A DNA stretch of 64,000 nucleotides from Flavihumibacter sp. ZG627 (GCF_000814325.1 NZ_JPHF01000010.1:79404-143403); one strand, 5' to 3'; counted from the stretch's first letter, positions 8,046 through 16,784 are shown. Numbers and translations: made by a program. The notes: a model not told the origin generated them from the sequence alone.

Positions 8046-8327
8046 ATGCCAAAGCCGAGGAATCTTAATGAGTACAGGTGCAACCTGATAAACAAGATCC
8101 TTCTTAGCCGATCTGAGGAAGAAATCAGAAGATATATTGATGCAGCTCTAAAAAGCCTGCAATATCATAACGTACATGGTCATATTACCATGCGATTCAT
8201 AGAAAAGCTTTTGCAGGAACTTGACAAAACACATGAAAGAGCACTTGACCCACAGGAATGCAGTAATATAAGATCCGCTGGCGAATATGTGAACCTGATG
8301 AAGATGACCCTTCTGCCGGTACAATAA
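8046..8327 (+). CDS. Hypothetical small protein
   Basis: A 93-residue, charged, mostly helical protein with no signal peptide, no membrane segment and no motif I recognise. It starts 9 nt after the methyltransferase stop and ends 36 nt before the SulP gene, so it is probably co-transcribed with the methyltransferase. Function unknown. Confidence 0.6.
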   Translation: MPKPRNLNEYRCNLINKILLSRSEEEIRRYIDAALKSLQYHNVHGHITMRFIEKLLQELDKTHERALDPQECSNIRSAGEYVNLMKMTLLPVQ

Positions 8328-8363
8328 CCCGCGGGTAATATCTCCGATTATAATCTATACTTT

Positions 8364-10016
8364 ATGTTCAGACCGAAATTGCTGGACACATTGCAGCAAT
8401 ACGACAGGCAGCAATTCAGCAAAGACCTAACAGCAGGCATCATTGTAGGCATAGTTGCCCTTCCACTGGCCATCGCCTTCGCCATTGCGTCGGGAGTATC
8501 ACCGGAAAAAGGTATTATCACGGCCATTGTTGCCGGATTTATTATTTCGCTGCTCGGCGGAAGCAGGGTACAGATTGGCGGACCCACAGGAGCATTCATT
8601 GTAGTGGTATATGGAATCGTTGCACAATATGGAGTGAACGGCCTAATCATTGCCACTTTTATAGCTGGATTAATTTTACTGATAATGGGTTTCGCCAAAA
8701 TGGGAACCCTCATTAAATATATTCCCTATCCGCTGATCACAGGTTTCACAACAGGTATAGCACTTATTATTTTCTCATCAGTGATCAAAGACTTTTTCGG
8801 TTTAGAGATGGGAGCTGTGCCGGCAGATTTTCTTACAAAATGGATGACCTACTCAAAAGCATTCTCAGCCATTAATATTTATGCTGTTGTTATTTCAATG
8901 CTCACCATCCTTATAATAATTTACTGGCCTAAGATAACCTACAAGATTCCCGGATCACTCGTAGCCATCATTATCACAACAGCAGCCACTTCTTTTTTAT
9001 CATTTCCGACTGATACAATTGGCAGTCGTTTTGGAAATATTTCATTTTCATTGCCTGCACCGGGGTTGCCTCTTATTGAGTGGGCAACTATTCAAAATCT
9101 GATACGTCCTGCTTTCACCATTGCATTGCTGGGGGCAATTGAGTCATTGCTTTCTGCGGTTGTTGCTGATGGTATGACGGGTGGCAACCATCGCAGTAAT
9201 ACTGAACTCATTGCCCAGGGAGGTGGTAATATCCTTTCCGCACTCTTCGGGGGGATACCGGCCACAGGAGCAATTGCACGCACAGCAACAAATGTCAAGA
9301 ATGGCGGCCGTACTCCGGTTGCCGGCATGATACACTCCCTTACACTATTGATCATTGTTCTTTTCGTTGGCAGGTGGGCTGCATTGATACCCATGGCTAC
9401 ACTTGCGGGTATACTTGTAACGGTAGCTTACAATATGAGTGAATGGAAAAACTTTTTATCAATTGCGCGGGGATCCAAAAGCGATGCGATTGTATTGATC
9501 ACAACCTTTCTGCTCACGGTGTTGGTTGACCTAACAGTAGCAATAGAAATCGGAATGGTACTGGCAGCATTTCTATTCATGCGGAAAATGACACAGTTCA
9601 GTTCAGTGGCATCTATTACCAATGATTTTGTTCAATTGAACCATGGTGATGAAACGGCAAAAACCGACGCGTTTCAGTTGCCTAAGGGAGTGGAATTATT
9701 TGAGATCAACGGTCCTCTTTTTTTTGGTGCTGCCTATAAATTCAAAGACGCAATCAGGGTTATTGAGAATCCTCCCCTTGCATTGATCATCAGGATGCGA
9801 AACGTTCCTATCATAGATGCCACAGGTATTAATATTCTTAAAGATGTTCACAAGTCGGCCAGCAGCAGGGGAACAAAACTGATTCTTGCGGAAGTTCACA
9901 GTGAACAGGTTATGAAGGAATTAAGGCAATCAAGGTTGGTTTTTCTTATTGGGAAAGCAAATATTCTGCCCACTGTTGAGGCGGCCATCAGGAGATACCA
10001 GCAATGGAGGTCATAA
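8364..10016 (+). CDS. SulP family inorganic anion transporter with STAS domain
   Basis: An inner-membrane anion transporter of 550 residues. The SulP core (about residues 20-410) begins LTAGIIVGIVALPLAIAFAI, with the GPTGAF motif and many hydrophobic helices. A cytoplasmic STAS domain follows (about 440-545), with FEINGPLFFGAAYKF and MRNVPIIDATGINIL. The family moves sulfate, bicarbonate or related anions; the substrate here is not readable from sequence. No carbonic anhydrase or sulfate-assimilation gene is adjacent. It lies 36 nt after the 93-residue gene and could be a third cistron of the methyltransferase unit. Confidence 0.93.
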   Translation: MFRPKLLDTLQQYDRQQFSKDLTAGIIVGIVALPLAIAFAIASGVSPEKGIITAIVAGFIISLLGGSRVQIGGPTGAFIVVVYGIVAQYGVNGLIIATFIAGLILLIMGFAKMGTLIKYIPYPLITGFTTGIALIIFSSVIKDFFGLEMGAVPADFLTKWMTYSKAFSAINIYAVVISMLTILIIIYWPKITYKIPGSLVAIIITTAATSFLSFPTDTIGSRFGNISFSLPAPGLPLIEWATIQNLIRPAFTIALLGAIESLLSAVVADGMTGGNHRSNTELIAQGGGNILSALFGGIPATGAIARTATNVKNGGRTPVAGMIHSLTLLIIVLFVGRWAALIPMATLAGILVTVAYNMSEWKNFLSIARGSKSDAIVLITTFLLTVLVDLTVAIEIGMVLAAFLFMRKMTQFSSVASITNDFVQLNHGDETAKTDAFQLPKGVELFEINGPLFFGAAYKFKDAIRVIENPPLALIIRMRNVPIIDATGINILKDVHKSASSRGTKLILAEVHSEQVMKELRQSRLVFLIGKANILPTVEAAIRRYQQWRS

Positions 10017-10070
10017 GTCATATTGCTTTATAATACCAAGTTTATTTACTAATATATTTAGCATATAGTG

Positions 10071-10078
10071 TACCTTTA
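10071..10078 (+). promoter_or_regulatory. Candidate -7 element of the dnaE-dinB unit
   Basis: TACCTTTA (7 of 8 to TAnnTTTG), 22 nt before ATG 10100. No LexA-type box that I recognise is visible upstream. Confidence 0.4.
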
Positions 10079-10099
10079 CAGCCCAACTAAACGGGCCAG

Positions 10100-13090
10100 A
10101 TGTATCTCAACTGCAAAACATATTTCAGCCTTCGTTATGGCACATTTTCCACGGAAGAATTAGTAAACACCGCTGTGGAAATGGGAATTACCACTATGGC
10201 TATCACCAATATAAATAACAGCGCTGATGCATGGGATTTCTATAACTTTTGCATCAACAATAACATAAAACCCATACTGGGCGCAGAAATCAGAAATCAA
10301 AATAAGGTCTGTTATATATTACTGGCATCCAATATCCAAGGGGTTGAAAACATAAACGCCTTTCTGTCCTATTACCTTCAGACAGGTCTCCCCTTTCCGG
10401 AAGACGCAGAAGATTCTCCTTTTCTGGGGGTTAGCTCCGGCTTATTCATCATCTACCCCCTTGCTCAAAAACCACCTGAAAAATTATGCCTTCATGAATA
10501 TATTGGGATTAGTCCGCATCATATTACTAAATTATTTAGTTTCCCTCTTAAAGTTTTCAGTCATAAGCTGGTTGTTCTGCACCCGGTAAGTTTTCAGAGT
10601 AAGAAGCATTTTAATGCTCACCGTTTATTAAGGGCAATTGACAATAATGTACTGCTATCAAAATTGCAGGTGCATCAACAAGGCAGCATACAGGAGATGT
10701 TTATCAGCACAGCAGATCTTATGTCGGCTTTTTCAAAATATCCTTTTATCATTAGCAATACCCTTCGTCTCTGTGACGCCTGTAATATTGAAATGGAATT
10801 GCATACTGACAAGAACAAAAAAACATTCAGTGCAACAGCAGATGATGATCGCATTTTCCTGGCTAAGCTTGCCTATGACGGATGTATTAGTCGATATGGC
10901 ACGCGTAATAAAAAAGCAAGGGAAAGAGTAGAAAAAGAACTTGCTATTATTGACCAGCTGGGGTTCAATGCATATTTCATTATTACATGGGATATAATAC
11001 GTTACGCACAGAGCAAGGGATATTATTATGTTGGTCGGGGCAGTGGCGCCAATTCTATTGTTGCATATTGCCTTCAGATAACGGATGTGGATCCAATTGA
11101 ACTGGACCTTTATTTTGAAAGATTTCTTAATCCATACCGAACCTCTCCACCCGATTTTGATATTGATTTTTCGTGGCTCGACAGAGATGATGTGATCGAT
11201 TATGTATTTAAGCGTTACGGAAAAAAACAAGTTGCCCTGCTGGGTATGGTAACAACTTTTCAATACAATGCACTGGTAAGGGAATTGGGAAAAGTGTTTG
11301 GTCTTCCTAAAACTGAGATAGACCAACTGGCAGTGAAAGGTTACGCGAGGTCGCATTCTTTTTCAAACCGAAAGGCAGATGATTCTATACAGCAACTGAT
11401 TCTTTTCTATGGGCAGCTCCTGGTAAATTTTCCCAACCACCTGAGTATACACCCCGGCGGCATGCTGATAAGCGAAGCATCTGTTTACCGGTACACTGCT
11501 GTGTATATGCCTCCAAAGGGTTTTCCTACAACACAAATTGACATGTTCATTGCAGAAAAGGTTGGATTATACAAATTAGATATCCTTAGTCAGCGTGGGC
11601 TCGGTCATATCAAAGAGACCCTCCGGCTGGTTCAGGAAAACCAACAGGTAAGTATTAATATCCATGAGATAGAAAAATTCAAAAAGGATCCTAAGGTAAA
11701 AAGCCAGATAAGAAACGTAGATACTATCGGATGCTTTTATATAGAGAGTCCGGCCATGCGCCAGTTACTCAGGAAACTGGAATGCGATGATTATATAACC
11801 CTTGTAGCCGCCAGTTCAATCATAAGACCTGGTGTATCGAGCAGCGGTATGATGAAGGCCTATATTGAAAGGTATCATAATCCAGATTGCTTTGAATACA
11901 TACATCCCATCATGAAAGAATTACTGGAGGAGACCTATGGTGTAATGGTTTTCCAGGAAGACGTTATAAAGGTGGCCCATCATTTTGCCGGATTGGATAT
12001 GGGAGAGGCTGATATCCTGCGACGGGCCATGAGTGGGAAGTACAGGGGTAATAAAGAAATGATGCGGATCCGTGAGAAGTTCTTTGAAAACTGTACTGAG
12101 CGTGGCTATCCGGATACTATCAGCAAAGAAGTATGGCGGCAGATAGAAAGCTTTGGAGGATATAGTTTTTCAAAGGCTCACTCTGCATCCTTTGCTGTTG
12201 AAAGTTACCAAAGCCTTTATTTGAAAACTTGGTATCCTAAAGAATTCATGGTAGCGGTGATCAATAATTTCGGAGGATTTTACAGCAGGGAACTATATTT
12301 CTATGAACTGCATAAAACAGGCGCCCATATTCATGCTCCCTGCATAAATAATAGCAACTGGCTTACCCATATCAGGGGCAATGATGTATATACGGGATTT
12401 ATACATCTCAAATCGCTGGAACAATCCATAGCCGAACAATTGATACATGAACGGAATACGAATGGCCCCTATCTGCATTTGCAGGACCTGATTGACAGAA
12501 CAAGTATCGGAAAAGAAAGCCTTAATATTCTTATTCGGATCGATGCCTTCCGCTTTACCGGTAAAACAAAAAAACAATTATTATGGGAAGCCAACATGCT
12601 CCGGGGCCATCAGAAACAAAAACAAATTGCCGGAACAAAACTATTCCAGGAAGCTCCGCTCCAATTCAGTTTACCACACCTGCCTACTTACCCACTTGAA
12701 ACATTGTATGACCAGATGGAATTAATGGATTTCCCTTTACTCAATCCTTTTCCAATGGCAGATGCTGATCCTGCTCAGTATACAGCAGCCGGCATTATCC
12801 ATTTGCATAAAGGCAAACAGGTAAGTATGCTGGGATACCTGATCACCTATAAACCCGTCCGTACAATCAAAGGGGAGACGATGTGTTTTGGAACATTCAT
12901 TGATTCGAAACTGGATTGGATTGATACGATACATTTCCCTGATTGCCTGCAGCGATTCCCTTTAGTGGGACATGGATTCTATGAACTCACCGGAAAAGTG
13001 GTGGAGGATTTCGGTGTCTTTAATCTGGAAGTAAACCATATGCAGAAACTGGGACTCAGAAAAAGAAAATCAAATGCTGATCAAGAGTGA
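10100..13090 (+). CDS. dnaE: DNA polymerase III alpha-type (C family) polymerase, short error-prone-like form
   Basis: A 996-residue C-family polymerase, shorter than a replicative DnaE (about 1160-1200). Catalytic carboxylates are intact: PDFDIDF at about residues 351-357 and KLDIL at about 490. A GRGSGANS palm motif, a helix-hairpin-helix stretch and a C-terminal OB fold are present, but no tau-binding tail. The N-terminal PHP domain has lost its metal ligands: the usual HxHxxYS motif is NCKTYFS, and the ITDHGN motif is ITNINN. This organisation, plus an overlapping Y-family polymerase gene, points to a DnaE2/ImuC-like lesion-bypass polymerase rather than the main replicase. Its stop lies inside dinB (17-nt overlap). 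Confidence 0.85.
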   Translation: MYLNCKTYFSLRYGTFSTEELVNTAVEMGITTMAITNINNSADAWDFYNFCINNNIKPILGAEIRNQNKVCYILLASNIQGVENINAFLSYYLQTGLPFPEDAEDSPFLGVSSGLFIIYPLAQKPPEKLCLHEYIGISPHHITKLFSFPLKVFSHKLVVLHPVSFQSKKHFNAHRLLRAIDNNVLLSKLQVHQQGSIQEMFISTADLMSAFSKYPFIISNTLRLCDACNIEMELHTDKNKKTFSATADDDRIFLAKLAYDGCISRYGTRNKKARERVEKELAIIDQLGFNAYFIITWDIIRYAQSKGYYYVGRGSGANSIVAYCLQITDVDPIELDLYFERFLNPYRTSPPDFDIDFSWLDRDDVIDYVFKRYGKKQVALLGMVTTFQYNALVRELGKVFGLPKTEIDQLAVKGYARSHSFSNRKADDSIQQLILFYGQLLVNFPNHLSIHPGGMLISEASVYRYTAVYMPPKGFPTTQIDMFIAEKVGLYKLDILSQRGLGHIKETLRLVQENQQVSINIHEIEKFKKDPKVKSQIRNVDTIGCFYIESPAMRQLLRKLECDDYITLVAASSIIRPGVSSSGMMKAYIERYHNPDCFEYIHPIMKELLEETYGVMVFQEDVIKVAHHFAGLDMGEADILRRAMSGKYRGNKEMMRIREKFFENCTERGYPDTISKEVWRQIESFGGYSFSKAHSASFAVESYQSLYLKTWYPKEFMVAVINNFGGFYSRELYFYELHKTGAHIHAPCINNSNWLTHIRGNDVYTGFIHLKSLEQSIAEQLIHERNTNGPYLHLQDLIDRTSIGKESLNILIRIDAFRFTGKTKKQLLWEANMLRGHQKQKQIAGTKLFQEAPLQFSLPHLPTYPLETLYDQMELMDFPLLNPFPMADADPAQYTAAGIIHLHKGKQVSMLGYLITYKPVRTIKGETMCFGTFIDSKLDWIDTIHFPDCLQRFPLVGHGFYELTGKVVEDFGVFNLEVNHMQKLGLRKRKSNADQE

Positions 13091-14225
13091 AAGACATATT
13101 GCCCATCTGGATCTTGATTCTTTTTTTGTATCTGTTGAATGTCTGAAAAATCCGGTACTGAAAGGCAAACCGCTAATTGTTGGCGGTTCCAGTGATCGTG
13201 GAGTTGTTGCAGCCTGCAGTTACGAGGCAAGGCGATTTGGGATTCATAGTGCCATGCCGATGAAGCTTGCCAGGCGCCTCTGTCCACAAGCAATGATCAT
13301 TAGTGGTGATATGGAAGACTATAGCCGTTATTCAAAGCTTGTAACGGAGATTATTGCTGAAAAAGTACCGGTATTCGAGAAATCATCTATCGATGAATTT
13401 TATATTGATATGAGTGGCATGGATAAATATCATAGCTGCAGTTTATTCACTGCCGATCTGAAAAAGTCAATAGCAAAAGACAGTGGCTTACCCATCTCTT
13501 ATGCGCTGGCCAGTAATAAACTGGTGAGCAAGGTTGCTACCAATGAAGTAAAACCAAATGGTCAACTGGAAATACCTTTTGGGAATGAGAAACTTTTCCT
13601 TGCCCCCCTTTCCATCAATAAGATTCCGGGTATCGGTAAGGAGACAGCACTTTTACTGGAAGGGATGGGGGTTGAAACAGTAAAAACATTAAGTGAGATC
13701 CCTTCCCTGATGATGCATAATCTTTTAGGAAAAAACGGGACCGAACTATGGCGGAGGGCAAATGGCATAGATGATTCACCGGTTATGCCTTACCGCGAGC
13801 AAAAATCCATTTCCACAGAACAGACATTCCAGGCAGATACTATAGATATTCATTTCCTTCATGCGCAACTAGTACGCATGACTGAGAGTATAGCATTTGA
13901 ACTAAGAAAGCAGGGCAAATTGACTGGATCTGTTACTGTTAAATTGCGGTATGCTAATTTCGACACGGTAACAAAACAAAGCAGTATCCCCTATACAGGT
14001 GCAGATCATCTTCTGCTTCAAACTGCAAAAACCCTTTTTGAGCAACTCTATGACAGGCGTTTACTGGTGCGCCTTCTGGGCATCCGTTTCACACACCTGA
14101 TACCGGGAAATTACCAGATAAGCCTTTTTGATGATACACAGGAAATGATCCGACTTTACCAGGCTATTGACAGCATTAAATTAAGATTTGGTGAGAGTAA
14201 ACTAAAAAGGGCGCATGGTTTATAA
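13074..14225 (+). CDS. dinB: DNA polymerase IV (Y family)
   Basis: A translesion polymerase of 383 residues. The catalytic motifs are intact: HLDLDSFFVSVE (residues 11-22, with D13 and D15) and SSIDEFYID (D107, E108). It is therefore an active Pol IV type rather than the catalytically dead ImuB. The little-finger domain is present, and a beta-clamp-binding motif QISLFDD lies at about residues 348-354. The start ATG 13074 is inside the end of dnaE, so the two are translationally coupled and probably act together in damage-tolerant synthesis. It converges on the membrane protein gene, the two coding regions overlapping by 6 nt. Confidence 0.93.
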   Translation: MLIKSERHIAHLDLDSFFVSVECLKNPVLKGKPLIVGGSSDRGVVAACSYEARRFGIHSAMPMKLARRLCPQAMIISGDMEDYSRYSKLVTEIIAEKVPVFEKSSIDEFYIDMSGMDKYHSCSLFTADLKKSIAKDSGLPISYALASNKLVSKVATNEVKPNGQLEIPFGNEKLFLAPLSINKIPGIGKETALLLEGMGVETVKTLSEIPSLMMHNLLGKNGTELWRRANGIDDSPVMPYREQKSISTEQTFQADTIDIHFLHAQLVRMTESIAFELRKQGKLTGSVTVKLRYANFDTVTKQSSIPYTGADHLLLQTAKTLFEQLYDRRLLVRLLGIRFTHLIPGNYQISLFDDTQEMIRLYQAIDSIKLRFGESKLKRAHGL

Positions 14226-15425
14226 AGAATTATTTGTTCTCCACCATACCTGCCGGTTCATCCACGCTATGCCTGCAAACAGAAAGAGAGCAGCAACCAG
14301 TAACATTTCATTGGTGTGTGGGATGGCAACAAAAAACATTGAACTGATTCCCTGTGCCATCAGTGTACCTTCCGTAAGTATAAAGCCTGTAATGAATGCC
14401 CATACTGAGGCAGGTATTTTCTGATTACCTGAAGGCAGGCAACCCTGTTTTATGAGCCATCCAATTTGAAAAAGCGACACAAAACCAAGTAATACAAGAT
14501 GGAGATATCCGATAACCACAGGACGGTAAGCGAAAGCATATTTACTGAGTGATGGAAATACTGAAAGTGATTGCAACAGGAATTTTATAGCCAGAGCTAA
14601 CAAAGACAATCCCCAGATGGTTTGAACTACCTTATCAGCAATATGATTGCGTGCATCGCGAACTAAAAGAAGGAGAAGTTGCCCAAATGCAAATAGTTGA
14701 ACAATGGCAGCTGCTCCAGCTGTATAATACATCCAGGAAGGGAGACGCATCCATAAAGCAGAAAGAAAAAACGCCGGAATGCAGGCTAAGGCTAGAATCT
14801 GTAGGGGTCTTTTAAGCTTTTGCCTGTAAGCTGGAGAAACCCTGCTGAGAAAAAGTGCAGTAATGGAAAAGAAAAACCACCCGTTATATTGAAAATGCAG
14901 ATAAAAATAAACTGCTCCAAAGTAAAGGGAAGGATTATCCACTTTATTGGCCATTAACCAGGCCAGGTAAAATGTTCCGACTGCCGAAAGAATAAGGAAA
15001 GCAAGTGACCATTTTGTATTGGACACAATTACCGGACATATATTTTCATCAGATATACTTTTCCATAGCCTTATGGCAAACCACCAGCTTACTAATACGG
15101 ACAGGGTGGAAAAGAATATTGATACTGCCCCATATCCCTGGAAAGGAAAACTGAAGAGCATACCATAGGCTGTAATGGTATAGGCTATGAGAATGCGTTC
15201 ATAACCTTTAGAATATTTTTCCGGGAGATTACCGATCATGGCTGCCATTAAAAACAGACTCACCCATCCGGCAAATGCAAAATGGGAATGAGCATGAAGC
15301 ATATATTTATGGTTCAGCCAGGTAAGAGGGGTTAATATTTTAAGCCGAAGCAGCACCCCTGCTGTGGCTACCAATAAAAGATTGAACAAAGCTATCCTGC
15401 ACCATTTCTTGCCGATTGGATTCAT
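14220..15425 (-). CDS. Polytopic membrane protein of the nos neighbourhood, haem-copper-oxidase-like or NnrS-like
   Basis: A 401-residue protein of about ten to twelve hydrophobic helices. Histidines lie within or at the edge of helices: NHKYMLHAHSHFAFAGW near residue 40, YLHFQYNGWFFF near 180, YLHLVLLGFVSLFQIGW near 310, and HTNEM near 375. His-rich patterns of this kind recall haem-copper oxidase subunit I and NnrS-type haem/copper membrane proteins, but I cannot assign a family with certainty. It follows the Crp/Fnr gene on the same strand after a gap of 60 nt. That gap contains its own Crp/Fnr-like dyad and a -7 box, so it is probably co-regulated with nosZ. A role in N-oxide respiration is inferred from position only. 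Confidence 0.7.
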   Translation of the reverse strand: MNPIGKKWCRIALFNLLLVATAGVLLRLKILTPLTWLNHKYMLHAHSHFAFAGWVSLFLMAAMIGNLPEKYSKGYERILIAYTITAYGMLFSFPFQGYGAVSIFFSTLSVLVSWWFAIRLWKSISDENICPVIVSNTKWSLAFLILSAVGTFYLAWLMANKVDNPSLYFGAVYFYLHFQYNGWFFFSITALFLSRVSPAYRQKLKRPLQILALACIPAFFLSALWMRLPSWMYYTAGAAAIVQLFAFGQLLLLLVRDARNHIADKVVQTIWGLSLLALAIKFLLQSLSVFPSLSKYAFAYRPVVIGYLHLVLLGFVSLFQIGWLIKQGCLPSGNQKIPASVWAFITGFILTEGTLMAQGISSMFFVAIPHTNEMLLVAALFLFAGIAWMNRQVWWRTNNSL

Positions 15426-15439
15426 TCCTTATTTTTTTA

Positions 15440-15447
15440 CAAAACAA
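15440..15447 (-). promoter_or_regulatory. Candidate -7 element of the membrane protein gene
   Basis: Reverse strand TTGTTTTG (7 of 8 to TAnnTTTG), ending 14 nt before the ATG at 15425. Confidence 0.4.
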
Positions 15448-15469
15448 AACATTCGCACCACTGCAGAAG

Positions 15470-15483
15470 ATGATTTGAATCAT
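15470..15483. promoter_or_regulatory. Crp/Fnr-type operator upstream of the membrane protein gene
   Basis: ATGA-N6-TCAT dyad centred at 15476.5, which is 36.5 nt upstream of the last base of the -7 box. The spacing is identical to that at nosZ and at the methyltransferase. Confidence 0.5.
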
Positions 15484-15485
15484 TT

Positions 15486-16094
15486 TTAAAAGAAAACTTT
15501 GCCCCTTTGAATTTTAAGGGCACCCCTCTCATGGAGGTTACGGATGGTTCGGATAACTGTTTCCACCCTTAAACCAGTCATATCAGCTATCTGCTGACGA
15601 GTATATTGAAGTTTAACCAGTTTATCGCCTATACTAGTATTACGTTTGTAATATCTGAGAAGGTTTGAAATGCGTTGTTCAGGATTATTATAAGCGATTT
15701 CTTTCAGCGTAAGGAATTTAAATCTTAATCTTTCTACTAAAAGGCGGGTAAAATTAAAATGAATATCATAGCTGGAGCGGACCATCTGGTGAAAATGAGA
15801 TTTGCACAAACGAAGGACAATTGAGTCTTCATCAGCAATTGCAGTAGCCGCATATGGCATCTCATCAAACAGTGGTAACTCCCCAAAACTTTCACCTTCT
15901 TCTATCATAACCTGGATAAACTCCCGACCATCTTCATTAATGTTTACCCACCGAACTCTCCCTTTTACGAGTTGGTAATAAAAACAGGACTGTCCACCTT
16001 CCATAAAGATGATATCGCCTTTATTGACTTTTTTATAAGCTGCGCCCCAGCTGAGAAGAATATCTTCTTCAACGGTTGGTTTTGCAATCGTCAT
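15486..16094 (-). CDS. Crp/Fnr family regulator next to nos operon
   Basis: A regulator of 202 residues from ATG 16094. A TTG nine codons upstream would lengthen it, but that TTG lies in a likely promoter box. The N-terminal beta-roll includes KGDIIFMEGGQSCFYYQLVKG and GESFGELPLF. The C-terminal winged helix has a recognition segment in TRQQIADMTGLRVETVIRTI. There is no Cys cluster for an Fe-S centre. It is divergent from the cytochrome c-nosZ operon and is the obvious candidate to bind the long dyad in the nosZ promoter (inference). It lies upstream of the membrane protein on the same strand. Confidence 0.9.
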   Translation of the reverse strand: MTIAKPTVEEDILLSWGAAYKKVNKGDIIFMEGGQSCFYYQLVKGRVRWVNINEDGREFIQVMIEEGESFGELPLFDEMPYAATAIADEDSIVLRLCKSHFHQMVRSSYDIHFNFTRLLVERLRFKFLTLKEIAYNNPEQRISNLLRYYKRNTSIGDKLVKLQYTRQQIADMTGLRVETVIRTIRNLHERGALKIQRGKVFF

Positions 16095-16139
16095 ATAAGG
16101 TTTTTTTTGTGACAAATTCAACTATAATTTAAGCAATAA

Positions 16140-16154
16140 TATTGATAATCAATA
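16140..16154. promoter_or_regulatory. Odd palindrome upstream of the Crp/Fnr gene
   Basis: TATTGAT-A-ATCAATA: 7-bp arms around a single base, 46-60 nt upstream of ATG 16094. It resembles Fnr half-sites (TTGA/TCAA), but the spacing is 3 rather than 6, so it may bind another regulator or another conformation. Confidence 0.35.
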
Positions 16155-16241
16155 CTAATGAACATGACTCAGGTAAACAGTCCGGATGACCTGTATCATT
16201 ATGCTCAATGAGTTTCATCAACTGGCACCCTTTATTGAAAG

Positions 16242-16261
16242 AATATGACCTTAATCATATT
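16242..16261. promoter_or_regulatory. Crp/Fnr-type operator of the nos operon
   Basis: AATATGA-N6-TCATATT, a perfect dyad with 7-bp arms centred at 16251.5. It lies 36.5 nt upstream of the end of the -7 box, which places it near -41, the class II activator position. A weaker ATGA-N6-TCAA dyad lies at 16208-16221. Confidence 0.7.
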
Positions 16262-16280
16262 TACGCTCTCCGCTTCGTGC

Positions 16281-16288
16281 TAATCTTG
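16281..16288 (+). promoter_or_regulatory. Candidate -7 element of the nos operon
   Basis: TAATCTTG (7 of 8 to TAnnTTTG), 32 nt before the cytochrome c ATG at 16320. Confidence 0.5.
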
Positions 16289-16319
16289 TGTCTGTAACAT
16301 TCACAAAAAAATTGCAATT

Positions 16320-16784
16320 ATGAAAAAGCTCCTCCTCCTCGCTGCATTTTCCGCGCTTTTATTTGCCTGCGGTGGTGCACAGCAAGAAGACCAGCAGTCA
16401 GAAAATTCCGAAACAACAGACTCAAAACCGGAAGCAGCCGCGTCTCCGGATGGTGTAGGTAAATTCAAAGACGTACAGATTCCAGCTACATTAGATGCTG
16501 CCATGGCAGAGAAAGGGAAATCTGTTTATGAAGTTAAATGTTCTTCCTGCCATAAGCTAACAGATGAAAGGCTTGTAGGTCCGGGCTGGAAAGATGTTAC
16601 AAAAAGAAATACAGCAGCCTGGATCATGAATTTCACCACTAACGTTGATGAGATGCTGAATACAGATCCTAAGGCTCAGGCACAATTAGAGATTTGTCTG
16701 GTACGTATGCCCAATCAAAATTTAAGCGATGATGATGCCCGTCATGTATATGAATTCATGAGGCAGAATGATGGAATAAAATAA
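16320..16784 (+). CDS. Monohaem cytochrome c lipoprotein of the nos operon
   Basis: A 154-residue protein with a lipoprotein signal (lipobox LFAC, Cys17), then an acidic Gln/Glu/Ser-rich linker (about 18-45), then a class I cytochrome c domain. The haem motif is CSSCH at about residues 75-79. RMPNQNLSD near 128 probably supplies the distal Met. It is the first gene of the nos operon, 23 nt ahead of nosZ. It is very probably the membrane-anchored electron donor to N2O reductase (inference from order and from known clade II nos clusters). Confidence 0.9.
   Translation: MKKLLLLAAFSALLFACGGAQQEDQQSENSETTDSKPEAAASPDGVGKFKDVQIPATLDAAMAEKGKSVYEVKCSSCHKLTDERLVGPGWKDVTKRNTAAWIMNFTTNVDEMLNTDPKAQAQLEICLVRMPNQNLSDDDARHVYEFMRQNDGIK

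Noticed and set aside
10733..11356. 207-residue reverse frame inside dnaE
   Set aside because: Overlaps conserved polymerase motifs in the forward frame; no independent support.
16208..16221. Second ATGA-N6-TCAA dyad as another nos operator
   Set aside because: Short arms, and this core is expected by chance many times in 64 kb; no -7 box at the 36.5-nt spacing. Mentioned only as possible.
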